64,000 bases of DNA, taken from NCBI GenBank assembly GCA_965277425.1, contig CBDICR010000007.1, positions 248,001 to 312,000 of the forward strand, given 5' to 3'. Below, piece by piece: positions 1 through 9,414 of the stretch. The notes below the pieces were generated by a model that saw only the letters and a program-made list of their open reading frames with translations, searched no databases and had not been told where the DNA came from. This DNA is from Poindextera sp965277425. GTDB lineage: Bacteria > Pseudomonadota > Alphaproteobacteria > Caulobacterales > Caulobacteraceae. The translations under genes and the position numbers were made by a program. The first letter of the stretch is position 1, and each line of letters begins with the position of its first letter.

Positions 1-2404
1 CGCCGCTGGCGTAGGACTGGTCGATGCTTGCGCCGTTGGCGACTTCGCCGACGAAGCCGCCGGCGACGTCGTTGAGGCCGCTCGCCGGGGCCGCGGTCTG
101 GGTCACCAATCCGGAGGCGTAGGCGTCGCTGACCAGGGCCTGGGGGCCCGTCACTTCGCCGACCAGGCCGCCGACAACCGATCCATCGCCGCCGCTGACG
201 GCGCCGGTCGCAAAGGCGCCGGTTACGCTGGTCGCCTGGGGTGCGCCGCCGAGGTCGAAGCCATAGACCTGTCCGACCAGCCCGCCAGCCGCTGGCGCGT
301 TGGCGCCATCGGTCGCCCCGACGCTGACCGCGCCCGTCGCCGATGAGCCGGCGATGCTCGAGCCGCCCAGGGCCGAGCCCACCAGGCCGCCCGCGAATGC
401 GTTCCCACCGGAGACGGTGGTCGAGGCGCGCGAGTTCAGGATCGAGCCATAGGACTCGCCGACCAAGCCTCCGGCGTCCGCGACCGCGTATCCGTAAGCG
501 GAGTTCGTCCCGTCGCCGGTGAGCACCCGACCCGACGCCGAGTCGTTCTGCACCGTGCCGTCGAGGTGGCCGACCAGGGCGCCCACCTGCATGCCGGCGC
601 CGCCGCTGACCTTGGCGTTGATCAGGCTGACGTCTCTGACCATGGCGCCGGAGGCCACGGAGCCGAACAGGCCCACCTGGCCGTTGGTGGCGGAGTAGTT
701 GATCCCCTCGAACTGATACTGAGCGATCGGGATGTTGGCGGTGATGGTCAGGTTGGAGATCGTATTGCCGAGCCCGGTGAAAGTCCCGCCGAACGGGTTG
801 TTGGCCAGGTTGGCGATCGGGGCGGCGGTGAAGATGGTGGCGGTGGCGCCGTTCCCGGCCGTGTTGATCGGCGCGAAGTCCAACGGCGTGGCCAGGGCAT
901 AGACGCCGCCCAGGTCATTGTTGATGTTAAGCAGGTCGGCTTGGTTGAAGATCAGTGAGTATTGCGCGCCGTTGATGTAGAGGCTCTCGCCGAAGTCCGG
1001 CGTGCCGGTGAAGCTGAGGCTGCCGCCGTTGAGGAAGGAGTAGTCGCCGCCGCTCCCGCCATCGTCGGTGACCAGCGACACCTGGACGTTCGGATCGCTG
1101 GCCGTGATGGCGCCGCTGACCACGATGGAATGGTAGGCGTCGAGGGTCAGGGCTCCGGGGTTCGACCAGGTGAGCGGCGTCCCGATCAGAATGTCGCCGA
1201 CGGCCGGCCCCTGTCCGACCGGCGTGAGCCCCGCCGCGGCGGAGTTTTGCAGGATAATGCTCGATGTGGACGAACTGGTGCTGATCGTCCCGCTCTGGGG
1301 ACCGTTGGGGCCGGCCGCGATGGCGCCGTTCGGGCCGAGAATCACCTCAGTGGCGGCGATGAACACCGATGTGCCGCTGCTGATCGGGCCATCCACGGTG
1401 ACCGGGCCGGCGGGATCGATGCGGATCGCGCCCGCGCTGGTCAGTGAGCCGCCAGTGGGGATGTTGACCGCGGAATCGGCGTCGAGGATCACGCTGGAGC
1501 CATCGGTCTTCATGCCGTTGGCGGTGACGGCGCCGCCCAGATTGATGATGCCCGAGCCGGGAACCGTATCGTCATTGGCGGCGTCGGCCTCGAACCAACT
1601 CCCGGCGGTGGTGCTGCCGCTGGCGCCCTGGGTGATGGCCGACGCGCTCGGGGTTCCGGCCGGCGAAGACTCGTTGACCAGGGCGACGCCCGCATCGTTC
1701 CCATGCGAATCCGTCGTCGGCGTGAACTGCACGTTGACGCCGTTGTCGGCGTTGTAGACCACCGCGTCGCTGGCGGTGACCGCGCCATCCTGGGTGATGG
1801 TCGGCGCCTGCAGCAGCACGAAGCCGGCGCCGGCGGTGATCGAAGCGCCGCCGATGGTCATGGAGCCGTTGCTTGACGAGCCGTCGACCTCGATCGCCCC
1901 CTGACCCGGCGTCGCCTGCGGAGAGATCTGGATCGTATTGCCGGTCATCGCCTGGTTCAGCGAGGCGGCGTCCTCCTTGAAAATCCCCGTCGAGGCGAGG
2001 AAGGAGCCGGTGTTCACGGCGGCGCCGGATCCGAAGATGAAGCCGCCCGGCGAAAACAGCCACACCCCGCCATTGGCGTTCAGCGCGCCCGATATCCTGG
2101 TTATGCCGGCGCTGGCTGGAATGACATTGAAGGCGATCGAGCTTTGGGATGGCTGCGCGAATTTAACGGTCTCGCCATTGGCGATATTGAACGCGTTCCA
2201 GTTGATGACGACGCGGTTGCTGCTTTGGTTGACCGTCAGGCTGTTCGGGATGCTGCTGTCGAACGTCGCGCTTCCACCGCCGCCGGGGATCACAGGACCG
2301 CCGGGCAGGGCCTGGGCCGGGCCGTTCCAGGCGAATATCGCCGTCATGACGCTCGCCATGTAGAGCTGGCGGCGCGAAATCGGCCTGTTTTGGTGGTGGT
2401 TCAT
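1..2404 (-). CDS. TpsA-type filamentous haemagglutinin/adhesin, partial (3' end outside window)
   Basis: Secreted beta-helical exoprotein of a two-partner secretion system. The frame is open from an ATG at 2404 to the left edge (801 codons, no stop), so the C-terminus is missing. Residues 1-32 form a signal peptide ending GPAQA. Residues of about 33-145 are a TPS/haemagglutination-activity domain, with INWNAFNI, a GETVKF stretch and VWLFSPGGFIFG. The usual NPNG tetrapeptide reads SPGG here. From about residue 570 onward a GLVG-containing unit of 20-30 residues recurs (GLVGES, GLVGSA, GLVGQV, GLVGEV, GFVGEV), which is the GLUG repeat seen in many adhesins. The start codon overlaps the stop of the upstream tpsB gene (ATGA), which implies translational coupling. 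The substrate or receptor is unknown. Confidence 0.9.
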   Translation of the reverse strand, partial: MNHHQNRPISRRQLYMASVMTAIFAWNGPAQALPGGPVIPGGGGSATFDSSIPNSLTVNQSSNRVVINWNAFNIANGETVKFAQPSQSSIAFNVIPASAGITRISGALNANGGVWLFSPGGFIFGSGAAVNTGSFLASTGIFKEDAASLNQAMTGNTIQISPQATPGQGAIEVDGSSSNGSMTIGGASITAGAGFVLLQAPTITQDGAVTASDAVVYNADNGVNVQFTPTTDSHGNDAGVALVNESSPAGTPSASAITQGASGSTTAGSWFEADAANDDTVPGSGIINLGGAVTANGMKTDGSSVILDADSAVNIPTGGSLTSAGAIRIDPAGPVTVDGPISSGTSVFIAATEVILGPNGAIAAGPNGPQSGTISTSSSTSSIILQNSAAAGLTPVGQGPAVGDILIGTPLTWSNPGALTLDAYHSIVVSGAITASDPNVQVSLVTDDGGSGGDYSFLNGGSLSFTGTPDFGESLYINGAQYSLIFNQADLLNINNDLGGVYALATPLDFAPINTAGNGATATIFTAAPIANLANNPFGGTFTGLGNTISNLTITANIPIAQYQFEGINYSATNGQVGLFGSVASGAMVRDVSLINAKVSGGAGMQVGALVGHLDGTVQNDSASGRVLTGDGTNSAYGYAVADAGGLVGESYGSILNSRASTTVSGGNAFAGGLVGSALGGSSIAGSSATGAVSVGATDGANAPAAGGLVGQVYGFDLGGAPQATSVTGAFATGAVSGGDGSVVGGLVGEVTGPQALVSDAYASGLVTQTAAPASGLNDVAGGFVGEVANGASIDQSYASG

Positions 2405-4164
2405 TTCCCAATTCCCGAGGCGATTCGCCGGTGGATGGCGCTGAAAGCGTCGTTGAGACCGATGGTGAGGTTGACAAGGACCGAAGGGGTCGGCCTGGAC
2501 TCGCCGAGACCGAGCGGCGCCGTCAGCGGAACCGCGTAGAGCAGATCCATGTGCGCCGCGCCGTCGAGTTGCAGGCGCACGCCGCCGCCCAGCGAGCTCA
2601 GCGTGCGGTGTTGGAAGGCCGCGGTCCCGTTGTTCCACAGGCTGACCACGTCATAGAAGGCGAAGGGCTCGACCTGCAGGCTCGGCGTGGCGGTGAACGG
2701 CCCGACGCGCGCCTCGAACGAGCCGGCCAGGGCGCTGTCGCCGAGCGCCGCGCCCGGCTGGTAGCCGCGCCCGATGGTCAGATTGCCGGCGGAATACTGG
2801 TCCGGCGTGGTCAGCGCCCGGCTGGAATACTGGGACTCCATCCGCGCATCGAGGCGGACATATTCCAAGGTCGGCGACTCGAATTCGGCGCTGGCGCGGA
2901 AGATGGTGGCCTGCGGGTCGCCGCCGGCGCGCGACAGATTGGTGTCGCCCGGCAGGCTGGCGCCGGCGACGTCCAGGCCCTGGCGAACCTCGCCGGTGGC
3001 CGCCAGGCGGCCGAAGACGCCGCGCTTCTCGCCGCTGAAGGTGAGGTCCAGCACGCGCAGCCGGTCATCGCTGAGGCCGACCGACGACAGGACCTTGGTG
3101 TCCTGGTCGGTGCCTTCCAGGCCCAGATCGATCAGGGCGTTGGCGTCCGGGCGCTCCCATAGAGGCTGGGAGATCTCGGCGCGGAGGGTGGTGACGTCTT
3201 CGGCGATCGCCAGCGGCGCCAGGTCGCCTTCGGGGTTGGCCTTGCCCCAGAGGGCCGAAACGGTGACGGTCGTGCCCAGGCTGTTGAGGCGCTGCATGTA
3301 GCTCGCCCGCACCAGCACCTGCCGCCCGACCGGCGTCGACGTGTAGGCCTGCAAAGAGGCCTCGTCGCCGTATTCGGTCGGTCCGAAATAGTCCAAGCCC
3401 GCAAGCACGCCCCATGGACCGACCGCGTCGGAATAGAGGTTGTTCACATTGGCGTAGAGGCGCCAATCGGCGGGGCGCTGGGCGTTGACCACCAGGTCCA
3501 TGCCGCCCGGCTCGCTGCCCCGCCTCAGCGTGCCCGACAGTGAAAGGCCGGGCACCTGCTTGGCGAGCTGATAGGCGGTCTCGACATCGCCAAGGGACAG
3601 CGGCGCACGGTTGACGATCGGCTGCAGCGCCGCTGTCGCCTGGCGGCGGGCGGTGACGTTGGAGCCAAGCACCGTCAGGTCCGAGATGCGCCCCTCGATC
3701 ACGTCGTAGTTGACGATCCCGTCCTTGACCTCCTGCACGCGCAAGACCACCGCCACGAAGGGATAGCCGGACTTGGCGTAGATGGCTTCGGCGCGCCGGC
3801 CGATGGCGCGCAGGTCCGAGAGGGTGACGGGCTTGCCCTGCAGGTCGGCCCAGGCCGGCTTCAGCGTGGCTTCCGGCACGGCGACGGCGCCGTCGAACTT
3901 GACGCCCAACAGGGTGAGCCGGACGGTCGTGTCCTGGCGCGGGGCCGGGACCGCCGTGGACGGCAGGTGGAGCCAGGACGAGGCCGGAGGCGTCGGCGCG
4001 GGAAGCGCCTGGGTCGGGTCGTCGTGCGACAGGGGCGGGTCGATGGCGAAAGCGGCGTTGGCGGCGCAAAGCACGGCCGCGGCGAACAGCACGGGAGTCG
4101 CGTCGGCGAGAACGCGTCCGCACCGCGCCAACCAGCCGCGTTGATCCCCCTCGAATCGCAACAC
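2401..4164 (-). CDS. TpsB-type outer-membrane transporter (ShlB/FhaC/HecB family)
   Basis: A 587-residue outer-membrane beta-barrel that exports its TpsA partner. The start is GTG at 4164. Residues 1-40 are a signal peptide (hydrophobic core, then AANAAFA). A proline-rich linker leads to a POTRA-type domain at about residues 82-160 (LLGVKFDG, then AEAIYAKSGYPF, then NYDVIEGRI), as in FhaC and ShlB. The rest is the ShlB-type 16-strand barrel with alternating residues to the C-terminus. The length is typical for the family. It lies directly upstream of tpsA with a 4-base overlap, so the transporter is translated first. A possible promoter lies at 4208-4235. Confidence 0.92.
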   Translation of the reverse strand: MLRFEGDQRGWLARCGRVLADATPVLFAAAVLCAANAAFAIDPPLSHDDPTQALPAPTPPASSWLHLPSTAVPAPRQDTTVRLTLLGVKFDGAVAVPEATLKPAWADLQGKPVTLSDLRAIGRRAEAIYAKSGYPFVAVVLRVQEVKDGIVNYDVIEGRISDLTVLGSNVTARRQATAALQPIVNRAPLSLGDVETAYQLAKQVPGLSLSGTLRRGSEPGGMDLVVNAQRPADWRLYANVNNLYSDAVGPWGVLAGLDYFGPTEYGDEASLQAYTSTPVGRQVLVRASYMQRLNSLGTTVTVSALWGKANPEGDLAPLAIAEDVTTLRAEISQPLWERPDANALIDLGLEGTDQDTKVLSSVGLSDDRLRVLDLTFSGEKRGVFGRLAATGEVRQGLDVAGASLPGDTNLSRAGGDPQATIFRASAEFESPTLEYVRLDARMESQYSSRALTTPDQYSAGNLTIGRGYQPGAALGDSALAGSFEARVGPFTATPSLQVEPFAFYDVVSLWNNGTAAFQHRTLSSLGGGVRLQLDGAAHMDLLYAVPLTAPLGLGESRPTPSVLVNLTIGLNDAFSAIHRRIASGIGK

Positions 4165-4207
4165 TCGTCCCCGTACGCCGGGACTTCGGGCCTCGGCGCT
4201 ATGACGT

Positions 4208-4235
4208 AAAGTATCCCTTATCGGCCGACTATCAA
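4208..4235 (-). promoter_or_regulatory. Possible sigma70-like promoter for the tpsB-tpsA operon
   Basis: On the minus strand TTGATA (complement of 4230-4235) is followed by a 16-base spacer and TACTTT (complement of 4208-4213), about 45 bases before the tpsB start. The -35 is good and the -10 weak, so this is only a candidate. Confidence 0.3.
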
Positions 4236-4357
4236 GCGTGACGGGGACGATCAGTCGCCAGGACCACCTTTACTCGCCGCGGCAAATCGCATCTGTAACA
4301 AGGCCCGCGCATTCAGCGCCCGGCGGCCACGAATGCCTGTTCAGGAGGCTTTTTGCG

Positions 4358-4729
4358 ATGGATAAGGGTTTCAGATCGGCGGCCTTGGCCGCGATGGCGA
4401 TGCTGTTGGCCGGCGCACCCGCGATCGCCAAGGCGCAGAGCTGCTTCTACCCGAACCAGTGGACCAGCTGGAAGGCGCCCGACGAACACACCCTCTTCCT
4501 GAAGGTGGGCAGGCGGGTCTTTCGCCTTGATATCGCCGGTTCATGCCCGGCCCTACTCGACACCGGCGCGACCCTGATCACCCGCACCGACGCCACCCAG
4601 CTCTGTTCCGCGATCGACTGGAACCTCCGCGTCCGCGGCGCCGGCGTCGAGACGGGCTGCATCGTCAGCAAGATGAGCCAGCTGACGCCGGATCAGATCG
4701 CGGCCCTGCCGCCAAGCGCCAGACCTTAG
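4358..4729 (+). CDS. Small secreted DUF6491-type protein (copy 1)
   Basis: A 123-residue predicted periplasmic or secreted protein of unknown function. The ATG at 4358 is chosen because AGGAGG lies just upstream (4344-4349) and because the product then starts with a clear signal peptide (hydrophobic core, ending AIAKA). A longer reading from 4238 would bury this signal. The mature part has a CF..W..WK.P opening, a central R/L-rich strand, LCSAIDW and a C-terminal LTPDQIAALPP. The same skeleton recurs in the protein at 30550-30963, so the two are paralogues. The family name is from memory of such N- and C-terminal motifs. Four cysteines in the mature part could form disulfides. Confidence 0.75.
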   Translation: MDKGFRSAALAAMAMLLAGAPAIAKAQSCFYPNQWTSWKAPDEHTLFLKVGRRVFRLDIAGSCPALLDTGATLITRTDATQLCSAIDWNLRVRGAGVETGCIVSKMSQLTPDQIAALPPSARP

Positions 4730-4778
4730 GCAAGCTTGTATGGACTGAGCAACGTGAGTGGCGCCGCCCAATTGAAGA

Positions 4779-5180
4779 ATGAACCACGAAAACCACGAAA
4801 ACCACGAAAAGATGCTGTTCGCGGATGAGGCATTCAGGATTCAAGGCGCGGTCTTCGAGGTCAGCCGGCAGATGGGCGCGGGCTTTCTCGAGGCGGTCTA
4901 TCAGGAATGCCTGGCGATCGAGCTTGCGGCTCGGGAAATCCCGTTCGTGGCTTTGCCGCCGCTGGCCCTGGCTTACAAGGGCCAGTCTCTCAAGCAATCC
5001 TATAGACCCGACTTCGTGTGCTTTGATTGCATCATCGTGGAGCTGAAGGTCGTGCGCGAGCTCGCGCCCGAACATCGGGCGCAGGTTCTGAACTATCTCA
5101 AGGCCACGGGCCTGCGGCTGGGGCTGTTGGTAAACTTCGGGTGCGCGCCCAAGGCGCGCGTCGAGCGCCTGGTGCTCTGA
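4779..5180 (+). CDS. GxxExxY protein (PD-(D/E)XK nuclease-like fold)
   Basis: A 133-residue protein of the GxxExxY family, whose biological role is not established. The naming motif is G35-F-L-E38-A-V-Y41. A nuclease-like signature follows: RPD with D78, then E88-L-K90 (D-x9-ExK), the arrangement seen in restriction-endonuclease folds. The first ten residues (NHENHENHE) are encoded by a 9-base tandem repeat, so the real start could lie further in, but no nearer in-frame ATG before residue 12 is evident. The complementary-strand version of a similar repeat lies downstream at 5256-5281. The gene stands alone between the DUF6491 gene and the efflux operon. Confidence 0.85.
   Translation: MNHENHENHEKMLFADEAFRIQGAVFEVSRQMGAGFLEAVYQECLAIELAAREIPFVALPPLALAYKGQSLKQSYRPDFVCFDCIIVELKVVRELAPEHRAQVLNYLKATGLRLGLLVNFGCAPKARVERLVL
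4782..4808 (+). repeat. 9-bp tandem array (three copies) at the start of the GxxExxY gene
   Basis: Three near-identical 9-base units (ACCACGAAA type) run through the first codons of the GxxExxY gene. A degenerate inverted counterpart with the same period follows the gene at 5256-5281. Confidence 0.8.
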
Positions 5181-5255
5181 CACAGCGGGTGGAGTGCCCC
5201 CCTGATTTGAGACGGTGAAATAGGCCACACTTCCCAGCCCGTCCGAATTTGAACG

Positions 5256-5281
5256 TTCGTGTTCGTTCGTGTTTTTCGTGG
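5256..5281 (-). repeat. Inverted counterpart of the 9-bp array, downstream of the GxxExxY gene
   Basis: On the minus strand this reads as CCACGAAAA, ACACGAACG and a partial third unit, keeping the 9-base phase of the array at 4782-4808 in opposite orientation. The two arrays therefore bracket the GxxExxY gene. Confidence 0.65.
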
Positions 5282-5386
5282 CCAAACAAGAACCTCGCCG
5301 TTCCACCGCTTTACCAGGCGGACAAAGGACGCCTTAGGCCGCGTCCCGTCGATCGAGCCAAAGAGGTCTGCTTAGACGGGCGAGCC

Positions 5387-8300
5387 CTAACCGGCCGGGC
5401 CCTCGACGGCGGGCGTACCGCCGTGGCGGCGGGCGCGGCGGGCATAGGCGGGCCGCCAGAAGGCGAAGATCAGGACCGGCAGAACGATGAGGCCGCCCAG
5501 GGTCCCGGTGGCGAGGCCGCCCAGGACGACGAGGGCCATGGGGCCGAGGATTTCGCGCCCGGGCTCGCCGGCCTGCACGGCCAGGGGCGCAAGAGCCAGG
5601 GCGACCAGCAGCGGGGTCATCAAGAGCGGCGTCACCCGCTCGCGGACAGCCAGGACGACGGTCTGCAGCGACCAGGGCGCCTGGCCCGAAAGCACCAGAT
5701 CCTCTAGTTCGCCGAAGATCAGGATGGCGCCGCGCATCGAAAGGCCGAAGAGGGCGATGAAGCCGACGATCGCCCCCACCGACATCACCCCACCCATCAT
5801 GGCCGCCGCGGCTACCGCGCCGATGAAGGCCAGCAGCGTCGAGGCCAGGATCAACGCCCCGGTCCGCCCGTCGAAGGCGACGGCGAGCAGGGCGACGATG
5901 CCGAAGATGGCCAGGGCGTAGTTGAGCAGCAGGCTATTTCGCGCCGCCGTCGCGGCCTGGTTGGCGTCGGCGAACTCGACGAAGGCGCCGGGCGGCAGCG
6001 GCGCCTTGGCCGCGATGGCCTGGCGCGCCGCCTTGATGAAGCGTTCGGGATCGGCGGGCGCGGCGGTGATCAGCTGGCGCCGCAGGCCGCCGTCGTGGGC
6101 GATCACCGCGCGGTCGTCGGTGAGGTAGACGTTGGCGACCGCCTTCAAGGGCTCGGAAATACCGGAGGTCGAGCGCAGCAGAAGATCGCCGACCGCCTCC
6201 GGGTCGCGGCGAAGCGAAGCCTGGGCGCTGACGGCCAGGTCGACCACCCGGCCGTCCTCATAGATCTGCGCCACCCGCTCGCCGGCGAAGGCAGCCTGGA
6301 TGGTGTCGAGCACGTCCGCCGACGAAAGCCCGTAGAGGGCCAGGCGCTGGAAGTTGATGTCCACCCTGACGACCGGCGTCCGCGCCTGGCTTTCCGCCTG
6401 GACGTCGCGCGCGCCGGGCAGGGTCTTCATCACCGCGGCGATCCGGTCGGCGGCGGCGTCCAGGGCGTCCAGGTCCTGGCCGAACAGGCTCACCTGTACC
6501 GGCGCGGCGGGCTGCGCGCCGCCCTGGGCGGCGTCGAATCGCGACCGGACCGCGGGATCCAGGCCCGGATAGCGCCGCAGTCGATCGAGCACCTGGCCGG
6601 CGAGTCTGCGTTGGCCGGCCGCGCCGAGGCCCGGCGCCAGGGCCAGATCGAAGACGCTGCGCTCAGGGCCCCAGCTGTCCTCGCCCGTCGGGTCGCGGCC
6701 GATCCGCTGGCTGACCGCCTGGACGCCGGGCAAGGGCGCCAGGGCGGCGGCGATGCGCGCGCCATAGTCGCGCGTCGCGGTGATCGCCGTGCCGGGCGGG
6801 CCGCTGGTCGTGACGACCAGATGACCGTCGTCGACGCTCGGCAGCAGCTCAGTGCGGAAGAAGAAGAGGCAGACCAGCGCCGCCAGCGTCAGGGCCGCCG
6901 CGCCGGCCAGGATCGGCCAGGGCCGCGAGCCGAGGCGCAGAAGCCAGGCGCCGTGCGCGTCCTTCAACCGATGCAAGACCCTGGGCTCCGGCGAAGGGCC
7001 GATATGCTGCAGGAAGAGCAGGCAGAGCGCCGGCGTCACCACCGCCGCGACCACCAGCGAGGCCAGCGAGGCGGCGATGATCGCGGCGGCCAGCGGGGCC
7101 AGTAGCGCCCCTTGCGTCCCGCCAACGGCCAGGATCGGAACCAGCGCCAGGATGACCGCCAGCGTGGCGTAGACCACCGGCCCGCGCACCTCGATCGAGG
7201 CGGCCAGCACCGCCTCCAGTCGCGACGCGTGCCGCGCCTCGGCGTCCCGCAGCCGCGCCAGGATGTTCTCGACGTCGATCACCGCGTCGTCGATCACCAC
7301 GCCCAGGCCAACGGCCAGACCGCCGAGGCTCATCGAATTCAGCGTCCAGCCGAACGCCTTCAACGCCATGACCGCGGCCAGCAGCGACAGCGGAATGCTG
7401 ATCAGCGAGATCAAGCTCGCCCTCAGGTCGCGCAGGAAAAGCGCCAGCGCGATGGCGACAAGCCCCGCGCCGACGCCCAGGTCCCAGGCGATGCCGCGCA
7501 CGGCCGCGACAATGAAGCTCGCCGGCCGGTCGAGGTCGGTCCTGACGCTGATCCCTTCCGCCGCCAGCGCCGGCTCAAGGCCGGCCAGGGCAGTTTCGAC
7601 CGCCCGGGTGGTCTGCAGCGTGTTCGCGCCGTATTGCCCGGCGACATCGACCAGCACGCCCGGCTTGCCCATGATCAGGGCGTCCCCGAAAGCCGGCGCC
7701 GGCCCCTCGACGACATCGGCGACATCGTCGATGCGCACGGGATCGCTGCCGGGGGTCTGGATCTGGCCGGCGCCGACATCGTCGACGGTCAGGGTCTGGC
7801 CGTGCGGCTCGATCAGCACCCGCTGGTTGTCAGTGTCGATGAAGCCGGCGCCAGCAACGCTGGTCGCGCGCTTCACCGCGTTCAGGATGTCGAGGAAACC
7901 CAGGTCGCTGTCGGACAGCTCGCCCGGCCTTGCGCGCACCTCGATGCGCCGAATCTGTCCGCCATAGACCGCAACGCGCGCGACGCCGGCGACGGTGAGC
8001 AGGCGCGGCCGCACGCTCCATTGCACGACGTCGCGCAAGGCCATGGGATCGAGCCTGCCGCTGCTGAAGCCGATCTTGAGCAGGTCGCCGCCGCGGGCGG
8101 TCAGCGGGGCGATGCGCGGGGCGGAGACACCGGCCGGCAGGGCGCCGAGGCCCGCGAGGCGCTCGGACAGCGCCTCGCGCGTGCGGTCGGGGTCGGCGCC
8201 GGCGGCGAAGCGGACGGTGATGTTCGACAGGCCCTGAACCGAGTCCGATTGCACCTGGGCCACGCCAGGGGCGCCGATGAGCACGTTCTCGATCGGCCGG

Positions 8301-8497
8301 GTGACCTGGGTCTCGACCTGTCCGGCGACCAGCCCCGGCGCTTCGGTCTGGATGGTGGTCTGCGCCGGCGCCAGGTCGGGCAGCAGGTCGAACCGCGTAT
8401 CGCGCACCGAGAGCACGCCCCAGGTCAGGAACCAAAGGCAGGCCCAGGCGATCAGCCTTGGCCGTTCCAGCGACCAGCGGACCACCCGGGCCAGCAT
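5387..8497 (-). CDS. RND efflux permease (CusA/CzcA-like)
   Basis: A 1036-residue inner-membrane proton-driven pump, the usual length for RND permeases. TM1 is at about residues 13-30, and then comes the periplasmic porter domain with PDLAPAQ, TEAPGL and TRPIENVLIGAPGV, typical of CusA/CzcA-like members. A second helix bundle contains the TM4 relay segment VGLGVVIDDAVIDVENI with paired aspartates. The second half repeats the architecture. The gene starts 2 bases after the stop of the adaptor gene, within one operon with the outer-membrane channel. Metal versus organic substrate cannot be decided, because no methionine-rich metal-binding region is obvious. Confidence 0.92.
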   Translation of the reverse strand: MLARVVRWSLERPRLIAWACLWFLTWGVLSVRDTRFDLLPDLAPAQTTIQTEAPGLVAGQVETQVTRPIENVLIGAPGVAQVQSDSVQGLSNITVRFAAGADPDRTREALSERLAGLGALPAGVSAPRIAPLTARGGDLLKIGFSSGRLDPMALRDVVQWSVRPRLLTVAGVARVAVYGGQIRRIEVRARPGELSDSDLGFLDILNAVKRATSVAGAGFIDTDNQRVLIEPHGQTLTVDDVGAGQIQTPGSDPVRIDDVADVVEGPAPAFGDALIMGKPGVLVDVAGQYGANTLQTTRAVETALAGLEPALAAEGISVRTDLDRPASFIVAAVRGIAWDLGVGAGLVAIALALFLRDLRASLISLISIPLSLLAAVMALKAFGWTLNSMSLGGLAVGLGVVIDDAVIDVENILARLRDAEARHASRLEAVLAASIEVRGPVVYATLAVILALVPILAVGGTQGALLAPLAAAIIAASLASLVVAAVVTPALCLLFLQHIGPSPEPRVLHRLKDAHGAWLLRLGSRPWPILAGAAALTLAALVCLFFFRTELLPSVDDGHLVVTTSGPPGTAITATRDYGARIAAALAPLPGVQAVSQRIGRDPTGEDSWGPERSVFDLALAPGLGAAGQRRLAGQVLDRLRRYPGLDPAVRSRFDAAQGGAQPAAPVQVSLFGQDLDALDAAADRIAAVMKTLPGARDVQAESQARTPVVRVDINFQRLALYGLSSADVLDTIQAAFAGERVAQIYEDGRVVDLAVSAQASLRRDPEAVGDLLLRSTSGISEPLKAVANVYLTDDRAVIAHDGGLRRQLITAAPADPERFIKAARQAIAAKAPLPPGAFVEFADANQAATAARNSLLLNYALAIFGIVALLAVAFDGRTGALILASTLLAFIGAVAAAAMMGGVMSVGAIVGFIALFGLSMRGAILIFGELEDLVLSGQAPWSLQTVVLAVRERVTPLLMTPLLVALALAPLAVQAGEPGREILGPMALVVLGGLATGTLGGLIVLPVLIFAFWRPAYARRARRHGGTPAVEGPAG

Positions 8498-8499
8498 GG

Positions 8500-9414
8500 T
8501 CAGGGGGCCGCGCCGGGCGCGCCCTGCTCGGCTGTGAACAGCGCCGCTGCGCCCTGAGTCACGACCTCGTCGCCGGCGACCAACCCCTGAGTGACGAAGA
8601 AGCCGCCCGCCTCGGGAACCGGGCTCTGCAGCATCCGCCGATCGAAACTCGCCGGGCCGTTACGCACATAGACCCAGTCCAGGCCTCGATAGCGGATGAT
8701 CGAGGCCAGGGGCGCGATGACGCCGGTCTGCGAACTCCTGGTTTCGATGTGGGCGCTCTGGGTCAGCCCGACCGAGAGCAGGATCGCGGAAGGACCGGCG
8801 ATCTCGACGATCAGCCCGGACGACTGCAGCCTCGGCTCGGCCGCCCGCGCCGGGCCGAGGACGGGGCCGCGCACCGAATCCTCGCCGATGTCGACCTTGA
8901 CGAAGCGCGCCCCGGCCTGGCCGTCATTGTTGTGGGTATCGACATGGACAAGCGCGATCTTGCCGGCGACGACGCCCTTGACCAGCCGCGCGCGCGCCGC
9001 GGCGCTCATCCGCGCCACGCCCGGTCCCCATTCCAGGCCCAGACGGCGGCGCAGCATCTCGACCTTCAGGGCGTCGGACCTGGCCTGGGCCACGGCCGTC
9101 TCCACGTCCTTGGCGGCGACGCTGCCGTCAACGGCGTGCAGCGCCCGGGAGCGCGCGGCCTCGGCGCGCGAGGCGACGGCGGCGGCCTCTGCGGTCGCGA
9201 GGTCGGAGTCCAGCTGAACCAGCGGCTCGGGATCGAGCACCTTGGCGAAGGCGTCGATCTCGGCGGCGCGGTGGGTCGCGCTCAGCGTCTGGGTCGCGAT
9301 CCCCAGCTGATGCTGGACGGCGGGGCTCACCCGCACCTCGACCGCGAGGCAGGGCCCGGCGGCCAGCGCCAGGCAGAACGCCGCCGCGGCGGTCGTGAGA
9401 AGCGACTTGATCAT
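8500..9414 (-). CDS. RND efflux periplasmic adaptor (membrane fusion protein)
   Basis: A 304-residue periplasmic adaptor linking the RND permease to the outer-membrane channel. It starts with a signal peptide (about residues 1-24, ending CLA). A short alpha-hairpin region, rich in Ala, Glu and Arg (about 70-130), is flanked by lipoyl/beta-barrel-like strands, and a C-terminal segment reads GLVAGDEVVTQGAAALF, characteristic of HlyD/CusB-type adaptors. It is shorter than most adaptors (350-400), consistent with the compact CusB-like group. It lies between the OMF gene (108 bases upstream) and the permease gene (2 bases downstream). Confidence 0.88.
   Translation of the reverse strand: MIKSLLTTAAAAFCLALAAGPCLAVEVRVSPAVQHQLGIATQTLSATHRAAEIDAFAKVLDPEPLVQLDSDLATAEAAAVASRAEAARSRALHAVDGSVAAKDVETAVAQARSDALKVEMLRRRLGLEWGPGVARMSAAARARLVKGVVAGKIALVHVDTHNNDGQAGARFVKVDIGEDSVRGPVLGPARAAEPRLQSSGLIVEIAGPSAILLSVGLTQSAHIETRSSQTGVIAPLASIIRYRGLDWVYVRNGPASFDRRMLQSPVPEAGGFFVTQGLVAGDEVVTQGAAALFTAEQGAPGAAP

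Noticed and set aside
4782..4808. Tandem repeat as a CRISPR array
   Set aside because: Units are only 9 bases without spacers, and no cas genes are present.
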